A DNA stretch of 64,000 bases from Pseudoalteromonas sp. OOF1S-7 (lineage in GTDB: Bacteria > Pseudomonadota > Gammaproteobacteria > Enterobacterales > Alteromonadaceae): positions 97,201-161,200 of the forward strand of contig NZ_JAKRFZ010000012.1 in NCBI RefSeq assembly GCF_022347765.1. Direction: 5' to 3'. Under the pieces are notes generated by a model. It saw only the letters and a program-made list of their open reading frames with translations, did not search any database and was not told the DNA's origin. Made by a program: the position numbers and the translations under genes. Numbering within the stretch: the first letter of the stretch is position 1; the number at the start of each line of letters is the position of its first letter. Shown one piece after another: positions 1 through 7,999 of this stretch.

Positions 1-1833
1 CACCGCAACGCAAAAGGCCATTGCGACAGCCGTGTTCCCCGCAGGCGCGGGGCTAAACCGGAATAGGATTTCCCTTCTCCCAACGTAAATAGGTGTTCCC
101 CGCAGGCGCGGGGCTAAACCGTGGGCGTCAGTCAGGAAAAAATCCCCCTCACTGTGTTCCCCGCAGGCGCGGGGCTAAACCGCCGTTGCTTGAGTCACTA
201 AATCCAGAGCTTAGGTGCTCCCCGCAGGCGCGGGGCTAAACCGCAACAGCTTTGGGGTCTAAACATTAACGAATTGTGTTCCCCGCAGGCGCGGGGCTAA
301 ACCGGCGTTTCTATCCGGCGTGGGAAATGCGCAAAAGTGTTCCCCGCAGGCGCGGGGCTAAACCGTTCATTTGTCTCTCCGTTCATGTCTTTCGTTAGTG
401 TTCCCCGCAGGCGCGGGGCTAAACCGCCGTTGTATCAAATGAGGATTTGCTACCTCTAGTGTTCCCCGCAGGCGCGGGGCTAAACCGTATCATTAGCCGC
501 TGGGCACCTGCCTCGGATGGTGTTCCCCGCAGGCGCGGGGCTAAACCGAGAGTCAAGATCCACTAGCGCGATGAACGCGCAGTGTTCCCCGCAGGCGCGG
601 GGCTAAACCGTTCAGACTGACCGGTGGCGTTACCCTGGTATGGTGTTCCCCGCAGGCGCGGGGCTAAACCGATCATGCAGCGTTTTTGTCGCTGGCTTAG
701 GTAGTGTTCCCCGCAGGCGCGGGGCTAAACCGGAGGTTAACCACGAGACCAAACAGGTGCGGGTGTGTTCCCCGCAGGCGCGGGGCTAAACCGCCATACT
801 CTGTTCACCACATACCGATTGACCGGTGTTCCCCGCAGGCGCGGGGCTAAACCGGACAATCGAATACAATCAGTATTAATACGGCCCGTGTTCCCCGCAG
901 GCGCGGGGCTAAACCGCCTCTGGATTAGTGGTGGTCTGCGGAAGTTCAGTGTTCCCCGCAGGCGCGGGGCTAAACCGGCGCTGCATCATGAGCGCCACTA
1001 TTGTCGCAAGTGTTCCCCGCAGGCGCGGGGCTAAACCGTTCTTCAAGTGCTTTCCTGATTATTTTTGTGCGTGTTCCCCGCAGGCGCGGGGCTAAACCGA
1101 GGGGGATGCAAGACCCGGCACGTTTTCAGTTGTGTTCCCCGCAGGCGCGGGGCTAAACCGCCAGTTTGAAACCGACTCCCCACCGTTATAAAGTGTTCCC
1201 CGCAGGCGCGGGGCTAAACCGAACGTGATCAGCGTCTGCAATCAGCGGCGTTTGTGTTCCCCGCAGGCGCGGGGCTAAACCGGCCGGGGCACTCCGACCT
1301 CTCCTAGAACTGGAGTGTTCCCCGCAGGCGCGGGGCTAAACCGTACAGTGCAATACCACCGCACCGGCTGGCAGCTGTGTTCCCCGCAGGCGCGGGGCTA
1401 AACCGTCATGGTATCTAAAATCATTATTAGAGAGGTAGTGTTCCCCGCAGGCGCGGGGCTAAACCGGTGCTACGTCTTGGTGCCGGATAATTTGATAAGT
1501 GTTCCCCGCAGGCGCGGGGCTAAACCGGTCCATCACAAGCACATGTGTTTTCCCTTGCTGTGTTCCCCGCAGGCGCGGGGCTAAACCGTCATAACCATCG
1601 TCATCAATCGGTCCGTTGCGATGTTCCCCGCAGGCGCGGGGCTAAACCGACTCGAAATATATGGTCGTTCATTATCAAAGTGTGTTCCCCTCAGGCGCGG
1701 GGCTAAACCGATGCGGGCGAGTTTGAAGGGTTTAGCGCAGGGGTGTTCCCCGCAGGCGCGGGGCTAAACCGAGGGGCGACTCCAGCATAAACCCGTGAGA
1801 TGCCGTGTTCCGCGCAGGTGCGGGGCTAAACCT
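1..1833 (+). CRISPR. CRISPR array 1, type I-E (30 repeats, left end outside window)
   Basis: There are 30 direct repeats of 29 bp (first at 32-60, last at 1805-1833), separated by 29 complete spacers of 32-33 bp. A partial spacer at 1-31 shows the array continues to the left. The consensus begins GTGTTCCCCG, has an internal CCCCGC-AGGC-GCGGGG hairpin and ends GGCTAAACCG, the type I-E pattern. Variant repeats start at 215 (GTGCTC), 1621 (first base A) and 1682 (CCCCTC). The last repeat (1805) is degenerate: it reads GTTCCGCG, carries the loop AGGT, and ends CCT instead of CCG. By comparison with E. coli type I-E, that marks the leader-distal end, so the leader should lie left of the window. 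The repeat is compatible with processing by the Cas6e encoded at 11,905. Confidence 0.98.
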
Positions 1834-1966
1834 AATCGAAAAGGTTAAAAAAACGTCGTAATTCATCCATGAAGCAGCATCCTTCGCGCATCCACGCGCT
1901 CACCTCAGCAAGCTGCGAAACGGTGTTTCGGTCTTGCTTCGCCCCGTGTACACGGGGAGCAATCGG
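1834..1966 (+). repeat. Array-end module, single copy after array 1
   Basis: This ~105-bp block starts TAATCGAAAAGGTTAAAAAA and ends in a CRISPR-like hairpin, CCCCGTGTACACGGGG (1942-1957). It is nearly the same sequence as the 132-133 bp units repeated seven times after array 2 (18,724-19,655). It holds a GCGCATCC(A/G)CGCGC-like dyad and a composite stem, AGCAAG-CGAAAC / GTTTCG-CTTGCT. The closing hairpin is followed by GAGCA, so it reads like the repeat in reverse orientation. Both arrays therefore end in the same non-coding module. Confidence 0.85.
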
Positions 1967-2040
1967 GATTATACTTACAAAAAATTGCTTCAGTTCGGCA
2001 GACCATTGTTGCTGCCTTTTCAGGTCAGCCAGGAGTTACT

Positions 2041-2334
2041 ATGATAAAGAACGAAAACAGCTTAATGTCGGGCTTTCGTTCATACGAACAAGGTAAAAGT
2101 CAGGATATCTTGCGTATTTTGTCAAAAAATAGTGCGTACGATGAGCGCCATGCAATGCTTGTTTCTGATCTGGCTAAAGCATTAGGTGTGCAGGTCAAAT
2201 TTATCATGGCACCTCTTAAAGAGCTTTCAAAGCGTGAGTTTGTTGAAGTTCGTCAGGTTGGAGAAGCTGCCAAAGTTGATTCCTTTCAGGTTTCTTTGAC
2301 ACCCATCGGGCAAAGGGTGCAAGACATACTATAA
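2041..2334 (+). CDS. Small winged-helix DNA-binding protein, unknown target
   Basis: This 97-residue protein looks like a single winged-helix domain. Residues ~18-75 give a helix-turn-helix pattern (DILRILSKN, then VSDLAKALGVQVKFIMAPLKEL), followed by a strand-turn-strand wing (FVEVRQV ... FQVSLTPIGQRV). No partner domain is visible. The ATG has a good ribosome site (AGGAG, 2031-2035). It is 24 bp upstream of the membrane-protein gene at 2359, which suggests one transcript. Its position between array 1 and the cas genes raises the possibility that it regulates this locus, but nothing in the sequence proves it. Residues resemble MarR/ArsR-like wHTH proteins only in general outline. Confidence 0.7.
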   Translation: MIKNENSLMSGFRSYEQGKSQDILRILSKNSAYDERHAMLVSDLAKALGVQVKFIMAPLKELSKREFVEVRQVGEAAKVDSFQVSLTPIGQRVQDIL

Positions 2335-2358
2335 CACCATCAAATACAAGGAAGACAA

Positions 2359-3246
2359 ATGAAATGGTTAAGAGATACAACACCTTTTTTCATTTTTGTA
2401 TTCGGATTGATCATTGTCTGGGTTACCCATTGTGCATTAAAGCAAACAGGTATTGATTTTCCAGCTTCTTCCTATGTGGTTTTCTTTTTGGGTGCGTTAG
2501 CGGCATATATTGAACTGTCATCCCGCTATCCAGACTCTCCCGAATCTTTGTTGTTTATTGGCGCCACTCAGCTCTACCTGACACTCAACGCACTGTTGTG
2601 CTACTTTGCATTTGTTTGTCTCAAAACTTTCGATTTGGGGCCAACCATTACAGACCCTGCCGTACCTAAACATGCGCAATATATGCTTGACGTGATCACG
2701 GCGGTATTTTCGACTCAGCTTATATTCCGAAGTTCATTGTTCGTGCTCAAAGATGACAGTAACAATAATAGTAAGTCGGGTGGACTTGCCGGGTTCATCA
2801 CAGGTCTGCTCGACCTGATTGATTCACATGTTGACAGACATCGGGCACGCAAACGCTCAGAAGACATTCACAAAATCATTGGGACCGTTTCTGCATTTGA
2901 TTTGACCCATATCGTGCTGCCATATTTAGAGCAGCTTTTGCAAAACTCAGATGCAAAGGCCTTTGCCGTGGGGGAGCGGATAGCCAAAATCTACCAAGCC
3001 AATGATGCCAGCTTGCTATCCGAAGTGAAAGCTGTGTTTGGTGAGGTGTCCCCACATACTGAAAAAATCAAGCCTGTTTTAATCGCGCTGGAATTATACT
3101 CATTAGTGGGCAAATCAACGTTGATTGTTGCTATTACACAGCTCCGTAACAACGATCTTTTTGTGCAAGCATCACCTGGTCAAGATAGTGATGATAATCA
3201 AGAGCTTGCGCAAATACTTTCAACGTTTGCTAAAAAGAAAGATTGA
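2359..3246 (+). CDS. Membrane protein of unknown function in the CRISPR locus
   Basis: I do not recognise this 295-residue protein. The N-terminal third is hydrophobic, with likely membrane segments near residues 8-28, 37-54, 64-88 and possibly 109-128. A polar Asn/Ser-rich linker follows (DDSNNNSKSGG, ~residue 133). The remaining ~150 residues look soluble and helical, with a basic stretch (DRHRARKRSED) just after the linker. The gene has a clear ribosome site (AAGGAAG, 2349-2355) and follows the winged-helix gene by 24 bp. A membrane anchor plus cytoplasmic helical domain between an array and cas genes fits an accessory or sensor/effector protein, but that is inference from position. Confidence 0.7.
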   Translation: MKWLRDTTPFFIFVFGLIIVWVTHCALKQTGIDFPASSYVVFFLGALAAYIELSSRYPDSPESLLFIGATQLYLTLNALLCYFAFVCLKTFDLGPTITDPAVPKHAQYMLDVITAVFSTQLIFRSSLFVLKDDSNNNSKSGGLAGFITGLLDLIDSHVDRHRARKRSEDIHKIIGTVSAFDLTHIVLPYLEQLLQNSDAKAFAVGERIAKIYQANDASLLSEVKAVFGEVSPHTEKIKPVLIALELYSLVGKSTLIVAITQLRNNDLFVQASPGQDSDDNQELAQILSTFAKKKD

Positions 3247-3314
3247 CCTGACGCAATTTCTTTTTGTGACCTTTATGTTAGCATGGTTTTTTTCTTGTTA
3301 AATTTCGCGTAGCT

Positions 3315-4148
3315 ATGACCACCAAGGAAGACGAGTATTTCCGGTATTTAGAAGCTCTGCTGTACTGGGAAGGGCGTATCCAGACCGGGCTATTTCAGAG
3401 TAAATTCAATTTATCCCGGCCCAGTGCCAGTAAATACTTAAATCGCTATTTTGAAGAGCAAAAGCGTAACGTGTATTACGATGAGTCCGAAAAAGCACAC
3501 TGTCTGGCAACCCACTTTACGCCCGAGCTGATCTCTGAAGACTTTGCCCAATATTCGCAATTGGTAGTACAACCGCATTTGCACCAGCTTGAACACAGCA
3601 GCATTACTCATTTACCAGTTCCCCATCGCAAGCTGGAACCGCATTTGCTGCGGCCAATTCTGACCGCGTGCAGAAAGCAATCTGCACTTGATATTCGCTA
3701 TCAGTCAATTAAGGAAAACGGTGAAACAGAGCGAATTATTCGCCCACATAGCCTGGTAAGCACAGGACTGCGCTTTCATTTACGCGCTTATTGTGAGGCA
3801 TCCGGGGCGTTTCGGGACTTTTCGTTGTCGCGTATCTTATCCGCCGAGCAAGATCATAACTGCAAAGCCAAAAAAACCAGCCAGGACGACGACAGCTGGC
3901 AAACCCCGGTAGAGCTGACCATTATGCCAGATCCGCGCCTGTCGCACTATGCGCAGGAAGTGATCGCCCGCGATTTCAATATGCAATCCCGGCGCGCAAC
4001 CATCACCACAAACGCCGCACTCATTAACTACCTGCTCTCCCTGCTGCGACTCGACTGCCAGCACCCAAACCCGGAAGCGCAACAAATTGTGATTGTGCCC
4101 GAGTGTTATCGGAAGCTGAGGGCCAGAGGGCTGTTGTGGAATGGTTGA
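3315..4148 (+). CDS. WYL-domain transcriptional regulator, CapW/BrxR-like
   Basis: The 277-residue protein has the layout of the CapW/BrxR family of defence-locus repressors: an N-terminal winged helix (residues ~8-60, with LLYWEGRIQTGLF and SRPSASKYLNRYF), a central WYL domain (~110-185) and a C-terminal WCX-like dimerisation part. The WYL core reads GLRFHLRAYC followed by FRDFSLSRI, so F-H-L replaces the family's W-Y-L. CapW and BrxR proteins are known to repress CBASS and BREX operons and are thought to respond to a ligand or infection signal. Here the gene is followed by the promoter region of sORF1 and cas3, so it probably controls the cas genes; that role is inferred. The gene starts at ATG 3315. 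Confidence 0.85.
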   Translation: MTTKEDEYFRYLEALLYWEGRIQTGLFQSKFNLSRPSASKYLNRYFEEQKRNVYYDESEKAHCLATHFTPELISEDFAQYSQLVVQPHLHQLEHSSITHLPVPHRKLEPHLLRPILTACRKQSALDIRYQSIKENGETERIIRPHSLVSTGLRFHLRAYCEASGAFRDFSLSRILSAEQDHNCKAKKTSQDDDSWQTPVELTIMPDPRLSHYAQEVIARDFNMQSRRATITTNAALINYLLSLLRLDCQHPNPEAQQIVIVPECYRKLRARGLLWNG

Positions 4149-4152
4149 AGGT

Positions 4153-4196
4153 GCTGGCCGAGCTGCTCGGCCAGCTGCCCCGTAAAACGGGGAACA
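4153..4196 (+). other. Tandem hairpins: 9-bp GC stem plus lone CRISPR-like hairpin (upstream of sORF1/cas3)
   Basis: Just after the WYL gene is a perfect 9-bp stem, GCTGGCCGA / TCGGCCAGC, with loop GCTGC (4153-4175). One base later comes CCCCGT-AAA-ACGGGG (4178-4192) followed by AACA. Read on the minus strand this matches the 5' part of the array repeat (TGTTCCCCGT...ACGGGGC). No T-run follows, so neither stem is a standard intrinsic terminator. The same order of GC stem then repeat-like stem recurs at 7525-7571. Confidence 0.75.
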
Positions 4197-4374
4197 ATCG
4201 AAGTGTCTTAACTTCTAAGGTTCATCCCTCAAATCAAGGGAAGTAGTTATTATACATGAGTTCGATTGAAATTCTATGTGTTAGATATTTGTGACTTAAA
4301 TTCTACTTGATTTTTCTTTTTTTGTCTGTAAATTATACACCTGAGGTTGCTCATATGAACTAAAGGAGATGTCA

Positions 4375-4500
4375 TTGAATTTTCGCTATCTTGCAAAACT
4401 TGTAACTGCACTAAGTAACGCTGATTCAAAAACAAAATTTATATTTGGTTTAATAGCCACTGCCTACTTCTTGAATACAGTTAGCCAAATATTTTTGTAG
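4375..4500 (+). CDS. sORF1: 41-residue membrane peptide between WYL gene and cas3
   Basis: A short reading frame starts at TTG 4375, six bases after a strong AAGGAG ribosome site (4363-4368). An in-frame ATG at 4369 is too close to that site. The peptide begins MNFRYLAKLVTALSNA and ends in a hydrophobic stretch (FIFGLIATAYFL, residues 22-33), so it is probably a single-pass membrane peptide. Its N-terminal half matches the peptide encoded at 7784: LAxxxxALxNAxxxT is identical in both. A 6-bp hairpin with TTTT follows (4509-4536). Function is unknown. The conserved pair and good translation signals argue that it is a real gene. Confidence 0.65.
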   Translation: MNFRYLAKLVTALSNADSKTKFIFGLIATAYFLNTVSQIFL

Positions 4501-4508
4501 AAAATACA

Positions 4509-4536
4509 GTTGCCAGTTTAGTAGTCGGCAACTTTT
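4509..4536 (+). terminator. Weak terminator-like hairpin after sORF1
   Basis: GTTGCC (4509-4514) pairs with GGCAAC (4527-4532) and is followed by TTTT. The stem is short and the loop is 12 nt, so it may act as a partial terminator or attenuator between the small peptide and cas3. Confidence 0.4.
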
Positions 4537-4635
4537 AACTCGACCTGGCAAATTTTTTACTGGTTGCAATCGCAGGATTGTCGGTATCTTATTCGCGTCG
4601 TAACCTGAGTCTATCGAAAACAAGGAAGTAAGATT

Positions 4636-7521
4636 GTGAGTGATTTTAACAGCGAGATTTTCCAGTTCTGGGGCAAGGCCGACGAACAAAACACGTTACC
4701 CGCAGTGTGCCACATGTTGGATGTGGCCTTTGTCGCCCGGGCGATTATTCTCAAGTTGGCAGCTCAGGAGCGGGCCATATTACTTAAGCCGTTTTTAGCT
4801 ATTGAAGGCGTTGATGAGGATACCGCGATTGCTATGGTGGTACTGCTTATTGCCCTGCATGATATTGGCAAGATCACACCGGGGTTTCAGTATAAGTTGC
4901 CATTTGAACGTATCAAAAGGCTGTTTGATACTCAGAGATACGATCTTAAGAATGCAAGCGAAACTCAACATGGTACGTCTGGTTACGAGATATTATCAAA
5001 CTGGGCAGAAAGTATCGGCCTAAGTTGCTACACCGAAAAACCTTTGTTCTCATCTGTCGTAAGTCATCATGGAGAATTTGTAACCGATTCAAAAAATGGT
5101 CGAGTTTGGGGCAAAGGTTATATCTGGGAAAAAGTTCAGCTAGCTTCGATTGAATGGCTATTCGACTACTTTCTGGTTGACGCTTCACTGCTTTGTGAAA
5201 TTGACGATGAACTGCTCACACCCACCTGGTACGTCTATATGGCCGGACTATGCTCGGTTGCTGACTGGATTGGCTCCGATCATCACTATTTTACCTACAT
5301 CAGTTCTGATGAGTATTTTGCCAATGTTGCGCTGCGTGTTGAGACGGCACACCGGCTGGCAGATAAGCTGAACATTAAGCATGTAAAAGCTGCACAGAGT
5401 ATCATTGAATTCAATAAAGTCTTTGGCTTTAAACCCAACGCACTGCAGCAAAGCATATTAGCCTTATTTAACTCACAAGAATTGCCCTGGCTGACAGTGA
5501 TTGAAAGCGGTATGGGAAGCGGAAAAACAGAAGCTGCACTCATACTGGCGGATCATGTTATTCGTAACCTGGATCACTCTGGGCTGTATGTGGCTATGCC
5601 ATCTCAGGCTACGGCGAATCAACTCTATAAACGGACATTGAAGTTCCTGAAACATGAGTCTTTGGGTTATGAGGACATCGAAACCCATTTAAAGCACAGT
5701 AACGCGGAGTTTAACCCAGCTTATGAGGGCTTAATGCTGTCCAGTATTGAGGATCTGAATGAGCAAAATGCCGTAAAGGCAAACTTATGGTTTACAGCTA
5801 AAAAAAGAGGGTTACTGGCCGGAGCTTGTGTTGGCACCATTGATCAACTGCTTATGGCTGCTATGCGTTACAAGCATAATTTTGTGCGGTTATTCGCTAT
5901 TGCGAACAAAACCGTCATATTAGATGAGGTACATGCACTGGATTACTTCCAGCTTTCTTTGCTCAAAAACACGTTACGGTGGATGGCAAAACTGAAAGTC
6001 AGGGTAATCATATTATCTGCTACTTTACCTAAACTAATGCTCCGAGAGTTAGTGCAGGCTTATGGCCAGGAGTTCGGTAAGAATATTGAGCTAAAAGAGG
6101 CTGCCTATCCGAGGCTTACAACTTATAGCGGAGGGCAGTTGGCGACATCTGTTCACGTTGCAGAAGGTGAAAATACTGATGAGCTGGCTTCACCACCTAA
6201 ACGGTTTGGGATTCAGTTGCATAAAACCACGCCACAACAATGCGTTGAACAAATGGCAAGCGATGTTTTGGCACGCGTAAAGGAAGCGGGATGCGGTGTA
6301 TTCGTGTGTATCCTGAATACGGTGAATGCGGCGCAGGCACTCAGTGAAATTATCCTTGAATACTGCAATCAGAAGGAAAGTCAAAACATGCAGTGTCTGG
6401 TGTTTCATGCCAGATACCCCATCGGTCACCGCTTAGCCATCGAAGACATGGTTGAATATCTGGTAGGCAAGAATCCGGGAAACCGAAAAGCGGTTAATCC
6501 AAATCGACCCGTCAAAGATCAGTGTTTAATTCTAATTGGGTCCCAAGTTTTGGAGCAGAGTTTGGATTATGACGCCTGTGAGATGTTTACTCAGGTCTCA
6601 CCCATTGATCTGATCATGCAACGGCTGGGGCGGATATGGCGGCATCAGGTAAATAACCCTTTCAGGTCTAAGCTTGTTCAAAGCCCGAGACTTAATGTCT
6701 ATTTGCCGGGGTTAGATGAGATCCCTGAAGACTACGCTAAATGGCTTGGATACGCCGATGTCAAAATTTACCCGTCGCATATACTCGCGGTAACGACCCG
6801 TTTGCTGTGGGAGGAAGCTGCAAGTACAGGGAAGAATAACGGTTTCGAGTTGGATCTTGATACAGAGATTGATGATTGGGTAAACAAGGTATACGCCGAT
6901 ATTGGGCAACAGCTAACCTGGCTGGATCATGAGCACGATAAAGCATATGAGTTTGAACTTGAAAAGAAGCTCGTGTACCGGCTTGCTAACAACATGATGT
7001 TCGATGCAGATCAGGAAGATATATCGGAATTGCTGGATTATCTAAATGACCAATTTGATGATGAGGACTTGGTTTTATCGACCCGGCTTGCCAGCCTCAG
7101 TGTGCAGATAATTCTGCTGATCCAGAATGAAGACGGCTTGTTGGTGCCTGTTACCGAATATCAGCCTTACCTGCAACAATGCCAGACGCCCATGAGAGAA
7201 AATGCTCCCTATGAAGCGATAAACTGGCGTGCAGATAAACGCTTTAATAAAAATGATATTGGCAGGCTGAAGCAATCCTTGGTGAAACTCAGCCATGCAG
7301 ACTGGGTTGAACACTTTCGTGAAGTTGAAAGCAACTGGCTGTTTAATTTTGTCGCTCAGGATGTGTGGCAAAGAACTTCGCAGCTGCACAACTGTGTACC
7401 GGTTATCTTGGATCAGCACTTTACCTACTCAGTGCCCTCGATTGGCACACTTAAGCTGGATCCCGTGTTGGGATTGCAAGTAGAGAAGCACAGGAGTGGC
7501 CACAACCATTCTAAGAGGTAA
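4636..7521 (+). CDS. cas3: Cas3 helicase-nuclease (type I-E)
   Basis: This 961-residue protein degrades target DNA after Cascade binding. The N-terminal HD nuclease has its first metal-binding His near residue 26, the HD pair in LIALHDIGK (His75-Asp76) and a later SHHGE motif. The SF2 helicase part has the Walker A motif ESGMGSGKTEAAL (~residue 290), the DEVH box in ILDEVHALD, motif III ILSATLP, and motif VI QRLGRIWRH. The start is GTG at 4636, preceded by AAGGAAG (4622-4628). Length is typical of Cas3. It is separated from cas8e by 478 bp that contain another small peptide gene, so it may form its own transcription unit. Confidence 0.97.
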   Translation: MSDFNSEIFQFWGKADEQNTLPAVCHMLDVAFVARAIILKLAAQERAILLKPFLAIEGVDEDTAIAMVVLLIALHDIGKITPGFQYKLPFERIKRLFDTQRYDLKNASETQHGTSGYEILSNWAESIGLSCYTEKPLFSSVVSHHGEFVTDSKNGRVWGKGYIWEKVQLASIEWLFDYFLVDASLLCEIDDELLTPTWYVYMAGLCSVADWIGSDHHYFTYISSDEYFANVALRVETAHRLADKLNIKHVKAAQSIIEFNKVFGFKPNALQQSILALFNSQELPWLTVIESGMGSGKTEAALILADHVIRNLDHSGLYVAMPSQATANQLYKRTLKFLKHESLGYEDIETHLKHSNAEFNPAYEGLMLSSIEDLNEQNAVKANLWFTAKKRGLLAGACVGTIDQLLMAAMRYKHNFVRLFAIANKTVILDEVHALDYFQLSLLKNTLRWMAKLKVRVIILSATLPKLMLRELVQAYGQEFGKNIELKEAAYPRLTTYSGGQLATSVHVAEGENTDELASPPKRFGIQLHKTTPQQCVEQMASDVLARVKEAGCGVFVCILNTVNAAQALSEIILEYCNQKESQNMQCLVFHARYPIGHRLAIEDMVEYLVGKNPGNRKAVNPNRPVKDQCLILIGSQVLEQSLDYDACEMFTQVSPIDLIMQRLGRIWRHQVNNPFRSKLVQSPRLNVYLPGLDEIPEDYAKWLGYADVKIYPSHILAVTTRLLWEEAASTGKNNGFELDLDTEIDDWVNKVYADIGQQLTWLDHEHDKAYEFELEKKLVYRLANNMMFDADQEDISELLDYLNDQFDDEDLVLSTRLASLSVQIILLIQNEDGLLVPVTEYQPYLQQCQTPMRENAPYEAINWRADKRFNKNDIGRLKQSLVKLSHADWVEHFREVESNWLFNFVAQDVWQRTSQLHNCVPVILDQHFTYSVPSIGTLKLDPVLGLQVEKHRSGHNHSKR

Positions 7522-7524
7522 GAA

Positions 7525-7571
7525 GCCGATAGCATAAGCTACCGGCAGACGCCCCGTGCGTACGGGGAACA
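7525..7571 (+). other. Tandem hairpins: GC stem plus lone CRISPR-like hairpin (between cas3 and sORF2)
   Basis: Four bases after the cas3 stop is a stem made of GCCG and TAGC pairing with GCTA and CGGC around loop ATAA (7525-7546, one internal A/C mismatch). Next comes CCCCGT-GCGT-ACGGGG (7552-7567) followed by AACA. Read on the minus strand, the second hairpin is the array repeat core (TGTTCCCCGT...ACGGGGC), with the CTAAACCG handle changed. The arrangement duplicates the one at 4153-4196. Confidence 0.75.
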
Positions 7572-7720
7572 AATGTGTAGCATCAATTAAGATTCAAGCG
7601 CTACTCGGTTCAGCCCATCTAAAGTTAGGACCAGATGATTTTATCATTGTTAGGAGAAACGTTAAACGCTTTGAAAAATTAAAGAGTAGAGCTTGCTACT
7701 TGATTGCCAAATTTAAAACT

Positions 7721-7749
7721 TTGCAGAAGTGGAAAACATTGTGTATGGT
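7721..7749 (+). promoter_or_regulatory. Candidate sigma-70 promoter for sORF2 and the Cascade genes
   Basis: TTGCAG (7721-7726), a 17-bp spacer and TATGGT (7744-7749) lie ~35 bp upstream of the sORF2 start. This is a plausible but imperfect promoter. It would let the Cascade genes be expressed separately from cas3. Confidence 0.3.
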
Positions 7750-7783
7750 TTAAAAGCGTTCAATCTTAAGCAAGGATAAATTC

Positions 7784-7906
7784 ATGTTCAATGGGCTGGC
7801 AGAAGTAATTATCGCGCTACAGAATGCCAATGCGCCTACTTATGCGCTGTTGTTTTTTTTAATTTGGGCATTTTACAAAAAAAACAGCAACAAGAAAGAA
7901 AAATAG
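7784..7906 (+). CDS. sORF2: 40-residue membrane peptide between cas3 and cas8e
   Basis: ATG at 7784 follows an AAGGA ribosome site (7772-7776). The peptide begins MFNGLAEVIIALQNANAPT, has a hydrophobic core (YALLFFLIWAFY, residues 20-31) and a very basic tail (KKNSNKKEK). It therefore looks like a single-pass membrane peptide with a cytoplasmic positive tail. Residues 5-19 align without gaps to residues 6-20 of sORF1 (LA....AL.NA...T). A 19-nt hairpin follows the stop. It sits 93 bp upstream of cas8e, on the same strand. I know no family for it. A small toxin, membrane sensor or holin-like role are all open. Confidence 0.65.
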   Translation: MFNGLAEVIIALQNANAPTYALLFFLIWAFYKKNSNKKEK

Positions 7907-7907
7907 A

Positions 7908-7926
7908 GTCTAGCAACTTGCTAGAC
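7908..7926 (+). other. Perfect hairpin after sORF2
   Basis: GTCTAGCAACTTGCTAGAC is a 19-nt odd palindrome (8-bp stem, loop ACT) two bases after the sORF2 stop. No T-run follows. It could protect the small mRNA's 3' end or act as an operator. It parallels the hairpin after sORF1. Confidence 0.55.
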
Positions 7927-7999
7927 AGATGCAAGTACTGATTTGGCATTGTGTGGTGGCCGGATCTGCATACAAACCTACAGGAGGACTTAAAGGATT

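Noticed and set aside
765..1034. Open frames across CRISPR array 1 (PRRRGAKP-type repeats)
   Set aside because: The frame is the repeat translated over and over. It is an artefact of the array.
4178..7567. The lone CRISPR-like hairpins as intrinsic terminators
   Set aside because: They are followed by AACA and not by T-runs.
4153..7906. A complete CreTA toxin-antitoxin RNA unit
   Set aside because: A CreA needs a spacer-like guide between two repeat-like parts. I found only one repeat-like stem per gap and no clear guide matching a nearby promoter, so I report the parts but not the system.
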